Origin: an uncultured Tessaracoccus sp.
Lineage (GTDB): Bacteria > Actinomycetota > Actinomycetes > Propionibacteriales > Propionibacteriaceae
Direction: 5' to 3'
Length of the DNA stretch: 64,000 nt
Assembly (NCBI RefSeq): GCF_943914565.1
Contig: NZ_CALUCN010000002.1
Span: 62,001 to 126,000 of the forward strand
Part shown: positions 25,499-33,062 of the stretch, one piece after another
Numbering within the stretch: the stretch's first letter is position 1
Layout of the letters: each line of letters begins with the position of its first letter
Notes under the pieces: generated by a model
What the model was told of the DNA's origin: nothing
Databases searched by the model: none
What the model saw: only the letters and a program-made list of their open reading frames with translations
Program-made: the position numbers and the translations under genes

Positions 25499-25861
25499 TC
25501 AGGCACCCTCCTGCTTCGCGACCTCGGCCCGCACGGCGTCCATGTCGACGTCGCGCACGGCCTGGATGAGCTGCTCGAGCACCGGCGCGGGCAGGGCGCC
25601 GGACTCGTTGTGCAGGAGGATCCCGTCGCGGAAGACCATGAGCGTGGGGATGCCCATGATGCCGAGCTCGCCGGCGAGCTCGGGCTCCGCCTCGGTGTCG
25701 ACCTTCGCGAACGTGAGGTCGGGGTGCTGCTCGGACGCCGCATCGAAGACGGGCCCGAACATGCGGCAGGGTCCGCACCACGCCGCCCAGAAGTCGACGA
25801 GGACCGTGCCGCTCGTCACGGTGGATTCGAAGGTGTCCTTGGTCAGGTTCACGGTTGCCAT
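25499..25861 (-). CDS. trxA: thioredoxin
   Basis: A 120-aa single-domain thioredoxin with the redox motif WCGPC (C29, C32), 'VDFWAAWCGPC' and the cis-proline in 'MGIPTLMVFRDG'. It reduces disulfides of cytoplasmic proteins. TATGCT (25868-25873, minus) is 6 nt before the ATG, so the message is leaderless. This -10 overlaps the 16-bp palindrome at 25871-25886 that should bind the divergent CsoR-family repressor. A thioredoxin under such a repressor suggests a role in persulfide or thiol stress. Confidence 0.93.
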   Translation of the reverse strand: MATVNLTKDTFESTVTSGTVLVDFWAAWCGPCRMFGPVFDAASEQHPDLTFAKVDTEAEPELAGELGIMGIPTLMVFRDGILLHNESGALPAPVLEQLIQAVRDVDMDAVRAEVAKQEGA

Positions 25862-25870
25862 GGCATGAGC

Positions 25871-25886
25871 ATACCCCCGGGGGTAT
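25871..25886. promoter_or_regulatory. palindromic operator for the CsoR/CstR-family repressor
   Basis: ATACCCCCGGGGGTAT is a perfect 16-bp palindrome of the TA-C/G-tract-TA type used by CsoR-family repressors. Its left end overlaps the minus-strand -10 of trxA (TATGCT) and its right end overlaps the plus-strand -10 TATATT (25884-25889), so one bound repressor could block both promoters. Confidence 0.8.
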
Positions 25887-25920
25887 ATTGGGGCAAGGTA
25901 TCCGTCGTCGAGGAGGGAAC

Positions 25921-26196
25921 ATGGAGACCGGGTCGTCCGAGGCCGACGAGGCGCGCCGGAAGGTCGCCAACCGGCTGAAGCGCGCGCGGGGCCAGCTCAC
26001 CGCGCTCATCGAGCAGTTCGAAGCCGGCGCCGAGTGCCGCGACGTCGTGACGCAGCTGGCAGCGGTCTCGTCGGCGCTGGACCGCGCCGGGTTCGCGATC
26101 ATCGCCGGCGCGATGCGCAACTGCCTCGCCGACGAGGGGCCCGAGGCCGCCATGACTCCCGACGAACTCGAGCGGCTCTTCCTCTCCTTGGCCTGA
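25921..26196 (+). CDS. CsoR/RcnR-family repressor, two-cysteine CstR-like
   Basis: A 91-aa all-helical DNA-binding protein of the DUF156 family ('RRKVANRLKRARGQLTALIEQFEAGAECRDVVTQLAAVSSALDRAGF'). Copper-sensing CsoR uses a Cys-His-Cys site spaced C, +25, +29. Here C39 and C68 keep the +29 spacing, but position 64 is alanine, not histidine. That pattern is known for persulfide-sensing CstR rather than Cu(I) sensors. GAGGAGGG precedes the ATG. It is divergent from trxA across a shared palindrome, so it probably represses itself and trxA. Confidence 0.82.
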   Translation: METGSSEADEARRKVANRLKRARGQLTALIEQFEAGAECRDVVTQLAAVSSALDRAGFAIIAGAMRNCLADEGPEAAMTPDELERLFLSLA

Positions 26197-26288
26197 GCCC
26201 GCGTACTCAACCTCCGGCTGGGCCCCGCTGCCCAGGACCCAGTGACCCCGTCGGTTGTTAGCGTCGCAGGCGAACCCGAGGAGCGTCC

Positions 26289-26678
26289 ATGACCGAAACC
26301 CAGCCGTCCTTGTCCACCGTGGTCGAGCGCACACTCACCCACGCCGCCGACCCCGCCACCGTCCCGCCCCCGGAGCCCGTCGAGGTCCGCGTCGAGCGCG
26401 CGGGCGGGGACGTGGCCGTCACCTCCGACGGGGCCGGCGTCCGCGTCGAGCTGCGCTCCCCGCTCCGACTCACCGCACCGGAGCTGCAGGACGCGATCAA
26501 CCAGGCGGCCGACGAGGCCCTCGAGCGGGCACGCGCCGCCGTGCTCGGCCAGCTCGACGAGGCCCTGGGCGAGCAGTCCATCGCGAGCCTCACCGGGCTC
26601 GGCACCGAGCTACGGGAGGCCTACGACCTCGAACTCGTCGCCCTCGACGAACGCATCGACAAGGTGGCTCAGCAATGA
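26289..26678 (+). CDS. YbaB/EbfC-like small protein opening a toxin-type operon
   Basis: A 129-aa protein. A predicted three-strand segment ('VEVRVERAGGDVAVTSDGAGVRVELRS') is followed by a long amphipathic helix ('APELQDAINQAADEALERARAAVLGQLDEALG'), which resembles the YbaB/EbfC fold. Such proteins often accompany WXG100/ESX effector genes in Actinobacteria, but I recognise this only by shape. CGAGGAGCG before the ATG is a usable ribosome site. Its stop overlaps the next ATG (ATGA), so the genes are translationally coupled. Confidence 0.6.
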   Translation: MTETQPSLSTVVERTLTHAADPATVPPPEPVEVRVERAGGDVAVTSDGAGVRVELRSPLRLTAPELQDAINQAADEALERARAAVLGQLDEALGEQSIASLTGLGTELREAYDLELVALDERIDKVAQQ

Positions 26679-26992
26679 GGTACCGGTTCAACCCCTCGTC
26701 GTGGCGCTCGGGCGCGCAGGGCGTCGACGGCGCGGCCCAGGAGTTCCTGTCCGCAGCGGGCGCCACCCTCGGACGGCTGTCGAACGTCGCCGACACCGTC
26801 CCGGCGCCGCTCACCCAAGCGGACCAGGCGGTCCTGCAGATCCTCGTCGCGCTGAACGCCGCCGCGACGCGCACGATCGCCGGCATTGCGCAGGGCCTCG
26901 GGCAGGAGGCCGCCACGATGCACGCCACCGGCGAGGCGTACGAGCGCTGCGAAGGCTCGAATGAGTCCATCGCGCAGCAGGCGGGGTGCTGA
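26675..26992 (+). CDS. WXG100-like small helical protein, 105 aa
   Basis: It is short, without a signal peptide and almost entirely helical. Features fitting the WXG100/ESX class are a tryptophan near the N-terminus ('NPSSWRSGAQG'), two long helices separated around residue 45 ('VADTVPAPLTQADQAVLQIL') and a length close to 100 residues. The canonical mid-protein W-x-G is not present, so assignment is by architecture and operon context. It starts on the ATGA overlap with the preceding gene and ends 1 nt before the next ATG. Confidence 0.55.
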   Translation: MRYRFNPSSWRSGAQGVDGAAQEFLSAAGATLGRLSNVADTVPAPLTQADQAVLQILVALNAAATRTIAGIAQGLGQEAATMHATGEAYERCEGSNESIAQQAGC

Positions 26993-26993
26993 C

Positions 26994-27473
26994 ATGGGCA
27001 TCCACCTTCCCGGCGCGCTCCGCGAGGCCCAGGCCTTCATCGGGCTCCCCTTCCCCGCCACCGACGAGGCCGCGCTCCGCGGCCGGGCGCAGGACTGGCA
27101 GCAGCTGGCCCAGCACGCAGCGCAGACCCTCGCGCGGATCGACCAGGCCGCCACCGCCGTCGGGGCGGAGAACGAGGGCGACGCGGTGCGGGAATTCCAG
27201 ACGTTCATGTCCTCCGGTGGCGGCAACGTCGGCAGCCTGCGCGACTTCCAACGGGCCTGCCAGGCGGCCGCGCTCGCACACGGCATCGCCGCGGCGGGGA
27301 TCGCGGCGCTGAAGATGTTCACGATCGCGCAGCTCGGGGTGGTGCAGTCGGTGCTGACCGTGGCCAAGGCCGTGCCGCAGGCGGTCCCCGTCGCGATGCA
27401 GGTGCGTCAGCAGGCCTTCGTCGCGATCCAGCAGGCCACGATGCAGGCGGCGACGCAGTTGAGGGCAGGATGA
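26994..27473 (+). CDS. WXG100/CpnT-N-like helical carrier protein, 159 aa
   Basis: A helical protein resembling the N-terminal targeting region of ESX-secreted toxins. The first helix contains 'LRGRAQDWQQLAQHAAQTLARIDQAATAV'; a glycine-rich turn ('SSGGGNV') is followed by Ala-rich, moderately hydrophobic helices ('AALAHGIAAAGIAALKMFTIAQLGVVQSVLTV'). In many polymorphic toxins this region is fused to the nuclease; here it is a separate polypeptide immediately upstream. The stop overlaps the nuclease start (ATGATG). Function as carrier or chaperone is inferred. Confidence 0.55.
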   Translation: MGIHLPGALREAQAFIGLPFPATDEAALRGRAQDWQQLAQHAAQTLARIDQAATAVGAENEGDAVREFQTFMSSGGGNVGSLRDFQRACQAAALAHGIAAAGIAALKMFTIAQLGVVQSVLTVAKAVPQAVPVAMQVRQQAFVAIQQATMQAATQLRAG

Positions 27474-28138
27474 TGGCGAAGCGGTACCCACCCGAGGTGG
27501 TCGACCTGGCCAACGGCGGCATGTTCCGTCGGGTCGTCGGCCGGCAGTTCAACTACAAGCGGATCCCGGAGACGCTGCAGGGCGTCGACGAGAAGGAGTT
27601 CTTCGACGAGCTTGCCCGCCGCGACGAGGAGGCTGCGAAGCAGCGGGTCTCCGACAAGCGCAAGAAGTACGTGGGCTCGACGCCCAGCAAGTGGAGCGAC
27701 GTGGGCCGGCACGTCCTCGAGCGGATGCACGACGAGGACTCGAGCCAGGTCAAGAACATGCCGAAGGGCTCCCCCGACGAGTGGACGAAGGAGCAGCTCC
27801 AGCGCGTCAAGGTCCGCGGCGAGGACGGCAAGTGGTACCCGTACTCCGAGCTCGACATGGGCCACTACCCCATCGACGCCGTCGTGTACTGGAACAACGT
27901 CGGGCGTTTCCACGGGCCGCAGGCGCCCGAGGTGCGCGAATGGATGAACGACCCCGACAACTACCTCCTCCAGCCGGGGCCGATCAACCAGAGCGACGGG
28001 CGGATCATGGGCTCCTCCGGGTTCGGCTACCAGCCCCCGGTGACCCTGCCGGACGGCGTCGACATCACGGAGATCGAGGGGCCGGTGCTGGAGGCGTTGA
28101 AGGATTTCAAGGGCGACCCGGTGGACGTCAAGGAATAG
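27470..28138 (+). CDS. GH-E-like nuclease toxin candidate
   Basis: A 222-aa basic protein. Its C-terminal half carries the pattern of the GH-E superfamily of HNH-type nucleases found in polymorphic toxins: 'DMGH' (129-132), W141 and W158 around 'APEVREWMN', then 'DPDNYLLQPGPINQSDG' with N163, Y165, N173 and S175. The N-terminal half is charged and helical with no signal peptide. The gene overlaps the upstream carrier-like gene by 4 nt and is followed directly by a TPR gene that could be the antidote. Nuclease activity is inferred from motif and context. Confidence 0.65.
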   Translation: MMAKRYPPEVVDLANGGMFRRVVGRQFNYKRIPETLQGVDEKEFFDELARRDEEAAKQRVSDKRKKYVGSTPSKWSDVGRHVLERMHDEDSSQVKNMPKGSPDEWTKEQLQRVKVRGEDGKWYPYSELDMGHYPIDAVVYWNNVGRFHGPQAPEVREWMNDPDNYLLQPGPINQSDGRIMGSSGFGYQPPVTLPDGVDITEIEGPVLEALKDFKGDPVDVKE

Positions 28139-28139
28139 G

Positions 28140-29090
28140 ATGCGGAGCATGACCAAGCCGACTGTGGACAGCGAGCTCGAGACCCGCCTCGACGCCTTGA
28201 TCAACGAGGGCCACGACGCCCGCGACGCCGGCGACCCGGCAGCGGCCGTCGCCCGGTGGGAGCAGGCGTGGGAGCTGCTGCCCGACCCGAAGCTCGAGTG
28301 GGACTACTACGGCCAGGCCCTGACGCTCGACCTCACGAAGGCCTGCCTCGAGGCAGGCGACGTCGCCCGGGCAGCGACGTGGTGCGAGCGCCTCGACGAG
28401 GCCTACGCCCCGCACGACGAGACCTCGCGGATGCTCGTCGACTTCGAGAAGGCGAAGCTGCTCTTCCGCGGCGGACAGCCCGACCTCGCGCACGCGTACT
28501 TCGACGCGATCTACAAGGTGAAGGGCAAGCGCGTCTTCGACGGTGAATCGCCCGACTACTACGAGTTCTACCAGTCCTGGACACCCGCCCGACGCGCCAA
28601 GCCCGCCAGCACGCAGGCAGGCTGGGAGCTGGAGATCCCCGCACCCGGCACCGGAGCGCCGCAGACCGCACTCGACGACGCGACGCATGCCGCCGTCGTG
28701 GAGCGCCTCGACGAGGGCGACAACTACCTGGACCTCGACGCACCCCAGGCCGCAGCCGAGCAGTACGTCGCCGGGCTGCGGCTCCTGCCGGAGCCCAGGA
28801 CACAGTGGGAGCACGCAACGATGCTCTACACCGCGCTCACCGACGCGTGCCTGGCGCTCACGCAGTACGCCGAGGCCGAGCAGGCGGCCCGGTACGCGAT
28901 GGAGACCGAGCAGGGCCGCGGCAACGGCTACGTGTGGCTTCGCCTCGGCGACGCGCTGCGTGGGCAGGGCCGCGACGCCGACGCGCTCGAGGCGTACACG
29001 TCGGCCTGGATGACCGAGGGCGACGAGCTGTTCGAGGGCGAGGACGACGCGCTGGCCATGCTCGACGCCGCCGGTGTCCGCAAGGGCTGA
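28140..29090 (+). CDS. TPR-repeat protein, candidate immunity protein
   Basis: A 316-aa soluble helical protein with two similar halves (about 10-160 and 175-310), each reading as tetratricopeptide-type helix pairs ('AAVARWEQAWELLPDPKLEWDYYGQALTLDLTKACLEAGDVARAATWCERL' versus 'AAAEQYVAGLRLLPEPRTQWEHATMLYTALTDACLALTQYAEAEQAARYAM'). An internal duplication is likely. It begins 1 nt after the toxin stop with AAGGA before ATG 28140 (ATG 28149 is also possible). TPR proteins are known immunity partners in toxin loci; that role here is inference. A hairpin closes the operon. Confidence 0.7.
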   Translation: MRSMTKPTVDSELETRLDALINEGHDARDAGDPAAAVARWEQAWELLPDPKLEWDYYGQALTLDLTKACLEAGDVARAATWCERLDEAYAPHDETSRMLVDFEKAKLLFRGGQPDLAHAYFDAIYKVKGKRVFDGESPDYYEFYQSWTPARRAKPASTQAGWELEIPAPGTGAPQTALDDATHAAVVERLDEGDNYLDLDAPQAAAEQYVAGLRLLPEPRTQWEHATMLYTALTDACLALTQYAEAEQAARYAMETEQGRGNGYVWLRLGDALRGQGRDADALEAYTSAWMTEGDELFEGEDDALAMLDAAGVRKG

Positions 29091-29106
29091 CCGGCCCCCA
29101 CCGACG

Positions 29107-29149
29107 CACTCGGGGCGCGCCTTCCGTGGTGGAGGGCGCGCCCCGAGTG
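29107..29149. terminator. bidirectional terminator between the toxin-type operon and fba
   Basis: A perfect 15-bp stem CACTCGGGGCGCGCC (29107-29121) pairs with 29135-29149. It lies 16 nt after the TPR gene and 20 nt from the end of convergent fba. Confidence 0.8.
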
Positions 29150-29169
29150 TCGTCAGGGAACCGGTCGGC

Positions 29170-30192
29170 TCACTTGAGCGCGGTGCCGGCGGAGCGGAGG
29201 TCCTGGCAGGCCTCCACCACGCGGGCGGCCATGTTCGTCTCGGCGAGCTTGCCCCAGGTGCGCGGGTCGTACATCTTCTTGTTGCCGACCTCGCCGTCGA
29301 TCTTCAGCATGCCGTCGTAGTTCTTCAGCATGTGGTCGACGACCGGGCGCGAGAACGCGTACTGGGTGTCGGTGTCGACGTTCATCTTGATGACGCCGTA
29401 GTCGACCGCGTCGGAGATCTCCTGCTCGGTGGAGCCGGAGCCGCCGTGGAAGACGAGGTCGAACGGCTTGTCCTTGCCGTACTTCTCACCGCAGGCGTCC
29501 TGGATCTCCTTGAGGATCTCCGGGCGCAGCTTCACGAAGCCGGGCTTGTAGGCGCCGTGGACGTTGCCGAAGGTGAGCGCCGTGATGTAGCGCCCCTTCT
29601 CGCCCAGACCGAGCTTCTCGATCGTGGCCATGCCGTCCTCGACGGTGGTGTAGAGCTTCTCGTTGATCTCACCGGTGACGCCGTCCTCCTCGCCACCGAC
29701 CGCGCCGACCTCGATCTCGAGGATGAGCTTGGCCTTCGCAGTGAGGGCGAGCAGCTGCTCGGCGATCTCCAAGTTCTCCGGCACCTCGATGGCGGAGCCG
29801 TCCCACATGTGGGAGTTGAACAGCGGGTCCTCGCCGCGGTCGACGAGCTCCTGCGAGATGGCGATGAGCGGCTTGACGTAGGTGTCGAGCTTCTCCTTCT
29901 GGCAGTGGTCGGTGTGCAGCGCGATGTTGACCGGGTAGTTCTTCGCGACTTCCTTGGCGTACTTCGCCAGGGCGACGGCGCCGGTCACCATGTCCTTCAC
30001 GGTGGAGCCGGAGGCGTACTCGGCACCGCCGGTGGAGATCTGGATGATGCCGTCGGAGCCGGCCTCGGCGAAGCCGCGGATGGCGGCGGTCACCGTCTGC
30101 GAGGAGGTGACGTTGATGGCCGGGTAGGCGAAGGACTTCTCCTTCGCGCGGTCGAGCATCGCTGCATAGACCTCGGGAGTTGCAATGGGCAT
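29170..30192 (-). CDS. fba: class II fructose-bisphosphate aldolase
   Basis: Zinc-dependent aldolase of 340 aa cleaving fructose 1,6-bisphosphate in glycolysis and forming it in gluconeogenesis. Active-site marks: 'NIALHTDHCQKEKLDTYVKPL' (catalytic D and zinc H), 'EIEVGAVGGEEDGV', 'TFGNVHGAYKPG' and 'VFHGGSGST' with 'KMNVDTDTQYAF' for phosphate and zinc binding. This is the longer class IIA type (FbaA-like). The ATG at 30192 has GAGGGA upstream. No class I aldolase is visible in the window. Confidence 0.95.
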   Translation of the reverse strand: MPIATPEVYAAMLDRAKEKSFAYPAINVTSSQTVTAAIRGFAEAGSDGIIQISTGGAEYASGSTVKDMVTGAVALAKYAKEVAKNYPVNIALHTDHCQKEKLDTYVKPLIAISQELVDRGEDPLFNSHMWDGSAIEVPENLEIAEQLLALTAKAKLILEIEVGAVGGEEDGVTGEINEKLYTTVEDGMATIEKLGLGEKGRYITALTFGNVHGAYKPGFVKLRPEILKEIQDACGEKYGKDKPFDLVFHGGSGSTEQEISDAVDYGVIKMNVDTDTQYAFSRPVVDHMLKNYDGMLKIDGEVGNKKMYDPRTWGKLAETNMAARVVEACQDLRSAGTALK

Positions 30193-30277
30193 GGGGTCCC
30201 TCTTTTCCGTGAACGATTGCCTTGTGCGGTTCTGTCCCCAGCCTATCGCTCTGCCCGACGGGGCAAGGGCGAGGGCG

Positions 30278-30814
30278 TCAAACGCTCGCCTCGAGCCGGT
30301 GGGCGTCGAGGTGGTGCTTGCCGAGCGAGAACGCACGGATCATGGAGTCGAGGACGGCCGGGGTCACGTCGAGCACGCCGAGGGCGATGTCGACGACGCG
30401 CTCGCCGCCCGCTTCGACCGCCAGCCGGGGTCCCTGGCCCGTGCGCCCCCCGACGACCTCGATGCGGTCGACGTCGCCCCAGCGCACCGCCACCTGCTCG
30501 GGCGTCACGAACATGAGGCCCTCCGGGTCGATGTGGAAGGCCACCCCCTCGTGGATCCGGGCGAGGGCCCGCTTCGCGCGGCTGAGCCCGACGAGGCTCA
30601 GCACGAGCCAGAACACCGAGGCCCCCACCCAGAGGACGCAGAACGCGATGAGCCACCCCAGCGGCCAGTCGGGCCGGAACCACACCAGGATCACCGCGAG
30701 GATCACCGTCGAGACGATCGTCGTCGCCCACCGCCACCGGAGCGTGCGTCGCTGCCGTGCCACGCGGGCCGACGTGGGGATCGGGGTGAGGTTCACCGAG
30801 AACCGTTCCTGCAT
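30278..30814 (-). CDS. two-helix membrane protein with PH/YcxB-like domain
   Basis: A 178-aa protein of unknown function. A basic N-terminus precedes two adjacent transmembrane helices (about 29-45 and 52-72). A compact beta-rich domain follows ('GVAFHIDPEGLMFVTPEQVAVRWGDVDRIEVV'), resembling bacterial PH/YcxB domains, then a C-terminal helix. The start is supported by TAGAGT 7 nt upstream (leaderless). It ends 85 nt from fba and lies 5 nt downstream of the SpoU gene. Confidence 0.65.
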   Translation of the reverse strand: MQERFSVNLTPIPTSARVARQRRTLRWRWATTIVSTVILAVILVWFRPDWPLGWLIAFCVLWVGASVFWLVLSLVGLSRAKRALARIHEGVAFHIDPEGLMFVTPEQVAVRWGDVDRIEVVGGRTGQGPRLAVEAGGERVVDIALGVLDVTPAVLDSMIRAFSLGKHHLDAHRLEASV

Positions 30815-30819
30815 GCCCG

Positions 30820-31470
30820 TCACTCTAGCCCTGCACCGGGCCCCGGGTGGGGTCGGTGGGCGAGCGACCAGTGGTACATCGCGATCGCCGCGGCGGCACC
30901 GGCGTTGATGCTCCTCGTGGAGCCGTACTGCGTGATCGCAACGAGGCGTTCGCAGCCCGCCACCATCGCGTCGGTGAGGCCCGGGCCCTCCGAGCCGAAC
31001 ACGAGGCAGGTGTGCTCGGGCAGCGTCGTCGACTCGAGCGGGACCGAGCCGGGAAGGTTGTCGACGCCGACGGGGGTCACGCCCTCGTCGGCGAGCGCGG
31101 CGAGGAACGAGGCCTCGTCGGGGTGGTGCTCGACGTGGAGGTAGCGGTCGGTCACCATCGCCCCGCGACGGTTCCACCGGCGTCGGCCGACGATGTGCAC
31201 CTTGGCGACGTTGAACGCGTTGGCGGTGCGCACGATCGAGCCGATGTTGAAGTCGTGCTCCCAGTTCTGGATCGCGACGTGGAGCGCGGCCCGGCTGCGG
31301 TCGAGCTCGTCGACGATCGCGTCGACGCTCCAGTAGCGGAACCGGTCGAGCACGTTGCGGCGATCCCCTTCCGCGAGCAGCGTCGGATCGAGCCGGGGGT
31401 CGTCGGGCCAGGGCTGCGGGTGGGGGCCGACGCCCACCGTCGGCGCGGTCGGGTCGGGGGTCTCACTCAC
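30820..31470 (-). CDS. TrmH/SpoU family RNA 2'-O-methyltransferase
   Basis: A 216-aa SPOUT methyltransferase with all three motifs: 'NIGSIVRTANAFNV' (motif 1), 'LVFGSEGPGLT' (motif 2) and 'ITQYGSTRSINAGAAAAIAMYHW' (motif 3). The compact N-terminus and the motif variants resemble TrmH-like tRNA methyltransferases rather than RlmB; the exact target is uncertain. The GTG at 31470 is preceded by TAGGGT with a 7-nt gap, so it is leaderless. A family A palindrome lies just upstream, between it and divergent thiD. Confidence 0.85.
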   Translation of the reverse strand: MSETPDPTAPTVGVGPHPQPWPDDPRLDPTLLAEGDRRNVLDRFRYWSVDAIVDELDRSRAALHVAIQNWEHDFNIGSIVRTANAFNVAKVHIVGRRRWNRRGAMVTDRYLHVEHHPDEASFLAALADEGVTPVGVDNLPGSVPLESTTLPEHTCLVFGSEGPGLTDAMVAGCERLVAITQYGSTRSINAGAAAAIAMYHWSLAHRPHPGPGAGLE

Positions 31471-31488
31471 GGGCCACACCCTACAGAC

Positions 31489-31541
31489 GGACACATACCG
31501 GGAGCCCTTCGCCCATGCGCAAGGCCTCCCGGTATGTGTCC
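31489..31541. repeat. family A palindromic repeat, copy 2
   Basis: Arms GGACACATACCGGGAG (31489-31504) and its exact complement (31526-31541) match copy 1 apart from a few bases. This copy lies between two divergent genes and so is not a terminator for either. Confidence 0.85.
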
Positions 31542-31592
31542 TCCTGCATTCGTGCCGCACGGCGGCGGGGTGCGGCGGCGTAGCATTGCGAC

Positions 31593-32399
31593 ATGGTCAA
31601 CACAGCTTTCACCATCGCCGGGTCCGAGGCCAGCGGCGGCGCCGGCGCACAGACGGACATCAAGACCTTCCACGAGCTCGGCACCTTCGCGGTGGCCGCG
31701 CTCACCTGCATCGTGTCGTTCGACCCCAAGGATTCCTGGAATCACCGGTTCGTGCCGGTCGAGGCGCAGGTGATCCGCGACCAGATCGAGGCGGCGACGT
31801 CGGTGCACGACATCGACACCGTGAAGATCGGCATGCTCGGCACGCCGCAGACGATCGCGGCGGTCGCCGACGAGCTCGAGGCGCGGTCGTGGCGGCACGT
31901 CGTCGTGGACCCGGTGCTCATCTGCAAGGGACAGGAGCCGGGCGCGGCGCTCGACACCGACAACGCGCTGAAGGCGCGCATCCTCCCGCTCGCGACCGTG
32001 CTCACCCCGAACGTGTTCGAGGCGTCGACGCTCGCCGGCATCGAGGTGACCGACCTCGAGAGCCTGAAGGACGCCGCACGTCGCATCCACGACCTCGGCG
32101 TGCCGTACGTCGTCGCGAAGGGCGGGGCGGTGCTGCCGGGCGAGGACGCCGTCGACGTGCTGTACGACGGCACGGACTTCGTCGAGTTCCGCACGCCCAA
32201 GGTGGGCGACCGCTACGTCTCCGGCGCGGGCTGCACGCTCGCCGCGGCCATCACCGCCGAGCTCGCCAAGGGCGCGGAGGTCGCCGACGCGGTGCGGGTG
32301 GCGAAGGCGTTCGTGACGCAGGCGATCGAGCACCGCGTGCGTCCGCACACCCCGTTCGACGAGGTCTACCAGGGCGGCTTCGACCCCAGCCGCGCCTGA
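31593..32399 (+). CDS. thiD: hydroxymethylpyrimidine / pyridoxine (pyridoxal) kinase
   Basis: A 268-aa ribokinase-fold kinase that phosphorylates HMP in thiamine synthesis and/or pyridoxal in B6 salvage. Seen: 'TIAGSEASGGAGAQTDIKTFHELGTF' (substrate site), 'VDPVLICKG', 'TPNVFEA' and the C-terminal 'VSGAGCTLAAAITAELAKG', with Cys in the anion-hole motif as in ThiD2/PdxK-type enzymes. TAGCAT (31581-31586) lies 6 nt before the ATG (leaderless). ThiD versus PdxK activity cannot be separated from sequence alone. Confidence 0.87.
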   Translation: MVNTAFTIAGSEASGGAGAQTDIKTFHELGTFAVAALTCIVSFDPKDSWNHRFVPVEAQVIRDQIEAATSVHDIDTVKIGMLGTPQTIAAVADELEARSWRHVVVDPVLICKGQEPGAALDTDNALKARILPLATVLTPNVFEASTLAGIEVTDLESLKDAARRIHDLGVPYVVAKGGAVLPGEDAVDVLYDGTDFVEFRTPKVGDRYVSGAGCTLAAAITAELAKGAEVADAVRVAKAFVTQAIEHRVRPHTPFDEVYQGGFDPSRA

Positions 32400-32413
32400 T
32401 CCCGGGACAACGA

Positions 32414-32448
32414 GACGCCCCGACCACGAAGCACGTGGCCGGGGCGTC
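32414..32448. terminator. terminator between thiD and yceI
   Basis: A 15-bp stem (32414-32428 with 32434-32448, one mismatch) and an AAGCA loop lie between the convergent genes. Confidence 0.75.
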
Positions 32449-32472
32449 GTCGTCCGACGGGGACCGAGTGGG

Positions 32473-33003
32473 TCAGTCCTGCTGGATCGCGGAGACGTCG
32501 AACTCGAGGTTCACCTTGTCGGAGACCATCACGCCGCCGGTCTCCAGCGCGGCGTTCCAGGTGAGCCCGTAGTCGGAGCGCTTCACCTGGATGCCACCCT
32601 CGAGGCCCACGCGCTTGTTGCCGTAGACGTCGGTGGCCTCACCCTGGTATTCGAAGGGGATGGTGATCCGCTTGGTGACGTCCTTGATGGTCAGGTCGCC
32701 GGTGATCTCGACGACGTCGTCCTTGATCTCGTACTCGTTGGCGACGAACTTCATCGTCGGGTACTGCTCGACGTCGAAGAAGTCGCTGGTGCGCAGGTGC
32801 TTGTCGCGGTCGTCGTTGCGGGTGTTGACCGAAGCCACCTGGACGGTGACCTCGAGGTGCGGGTCGTCGCCGACGACAGCCTGGCCCTCGAACTCCTCGA
32901 ACGAGCCGCGGACCTTGGTCACCATCGCGTGGCGGGTGACGAAGGAGATGGTGGTGTGGGTCGGGTCGAGGACGAAGGTGCCTCGGAGGTCTTGCAGAGC
33001 CAT
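32473..33003 (-). CDS. YceI-family lipocalin-like protein
   Basis: A 176-aa protein with the full YceI pattern: 'GTFVLDPTHTTISFVTRHAMVTKVRGSFEEFEG', 'HLRTSDFFDVEQYPTMKFVA', 'GDLTIKDVTKRITIPFEY' and 'RSDYGLTWN'. The fold is a beta barrel that binds an isoprenoid chain, and members are linked to stress and polyprenoid handling. There is no signal peptide, so it should be cytoplasmic. AAGGAAC precedes the ATG. Its neighbour encodes a DUF368 polyprenyl-phosphate flippase homologue, a suggestive pairing. Confidence 0.9.
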   Translation of the reverse strand: MALQDLRGTFVLDPTHTTISFVTRHAMVTKVRGSFEEFEGQAVVGDDPHLEVTVQVASVNTRNDDRDKHLRTSDFFDVEQYPTMKFVANEYEIKDDVVEITGDLTIKDVTKRITIPFEYQGEATDVYGNKRVGLEGGIQVKRSDYGLTWNAALETGGVMVSDKVNLEFDVSAIQQD

Positions 33004-33062
33004 GGGATGTTCCTTTCGACTGCGGTGCCACCCACTCTAGTCCCGAGTAGTTGACAACTCAA

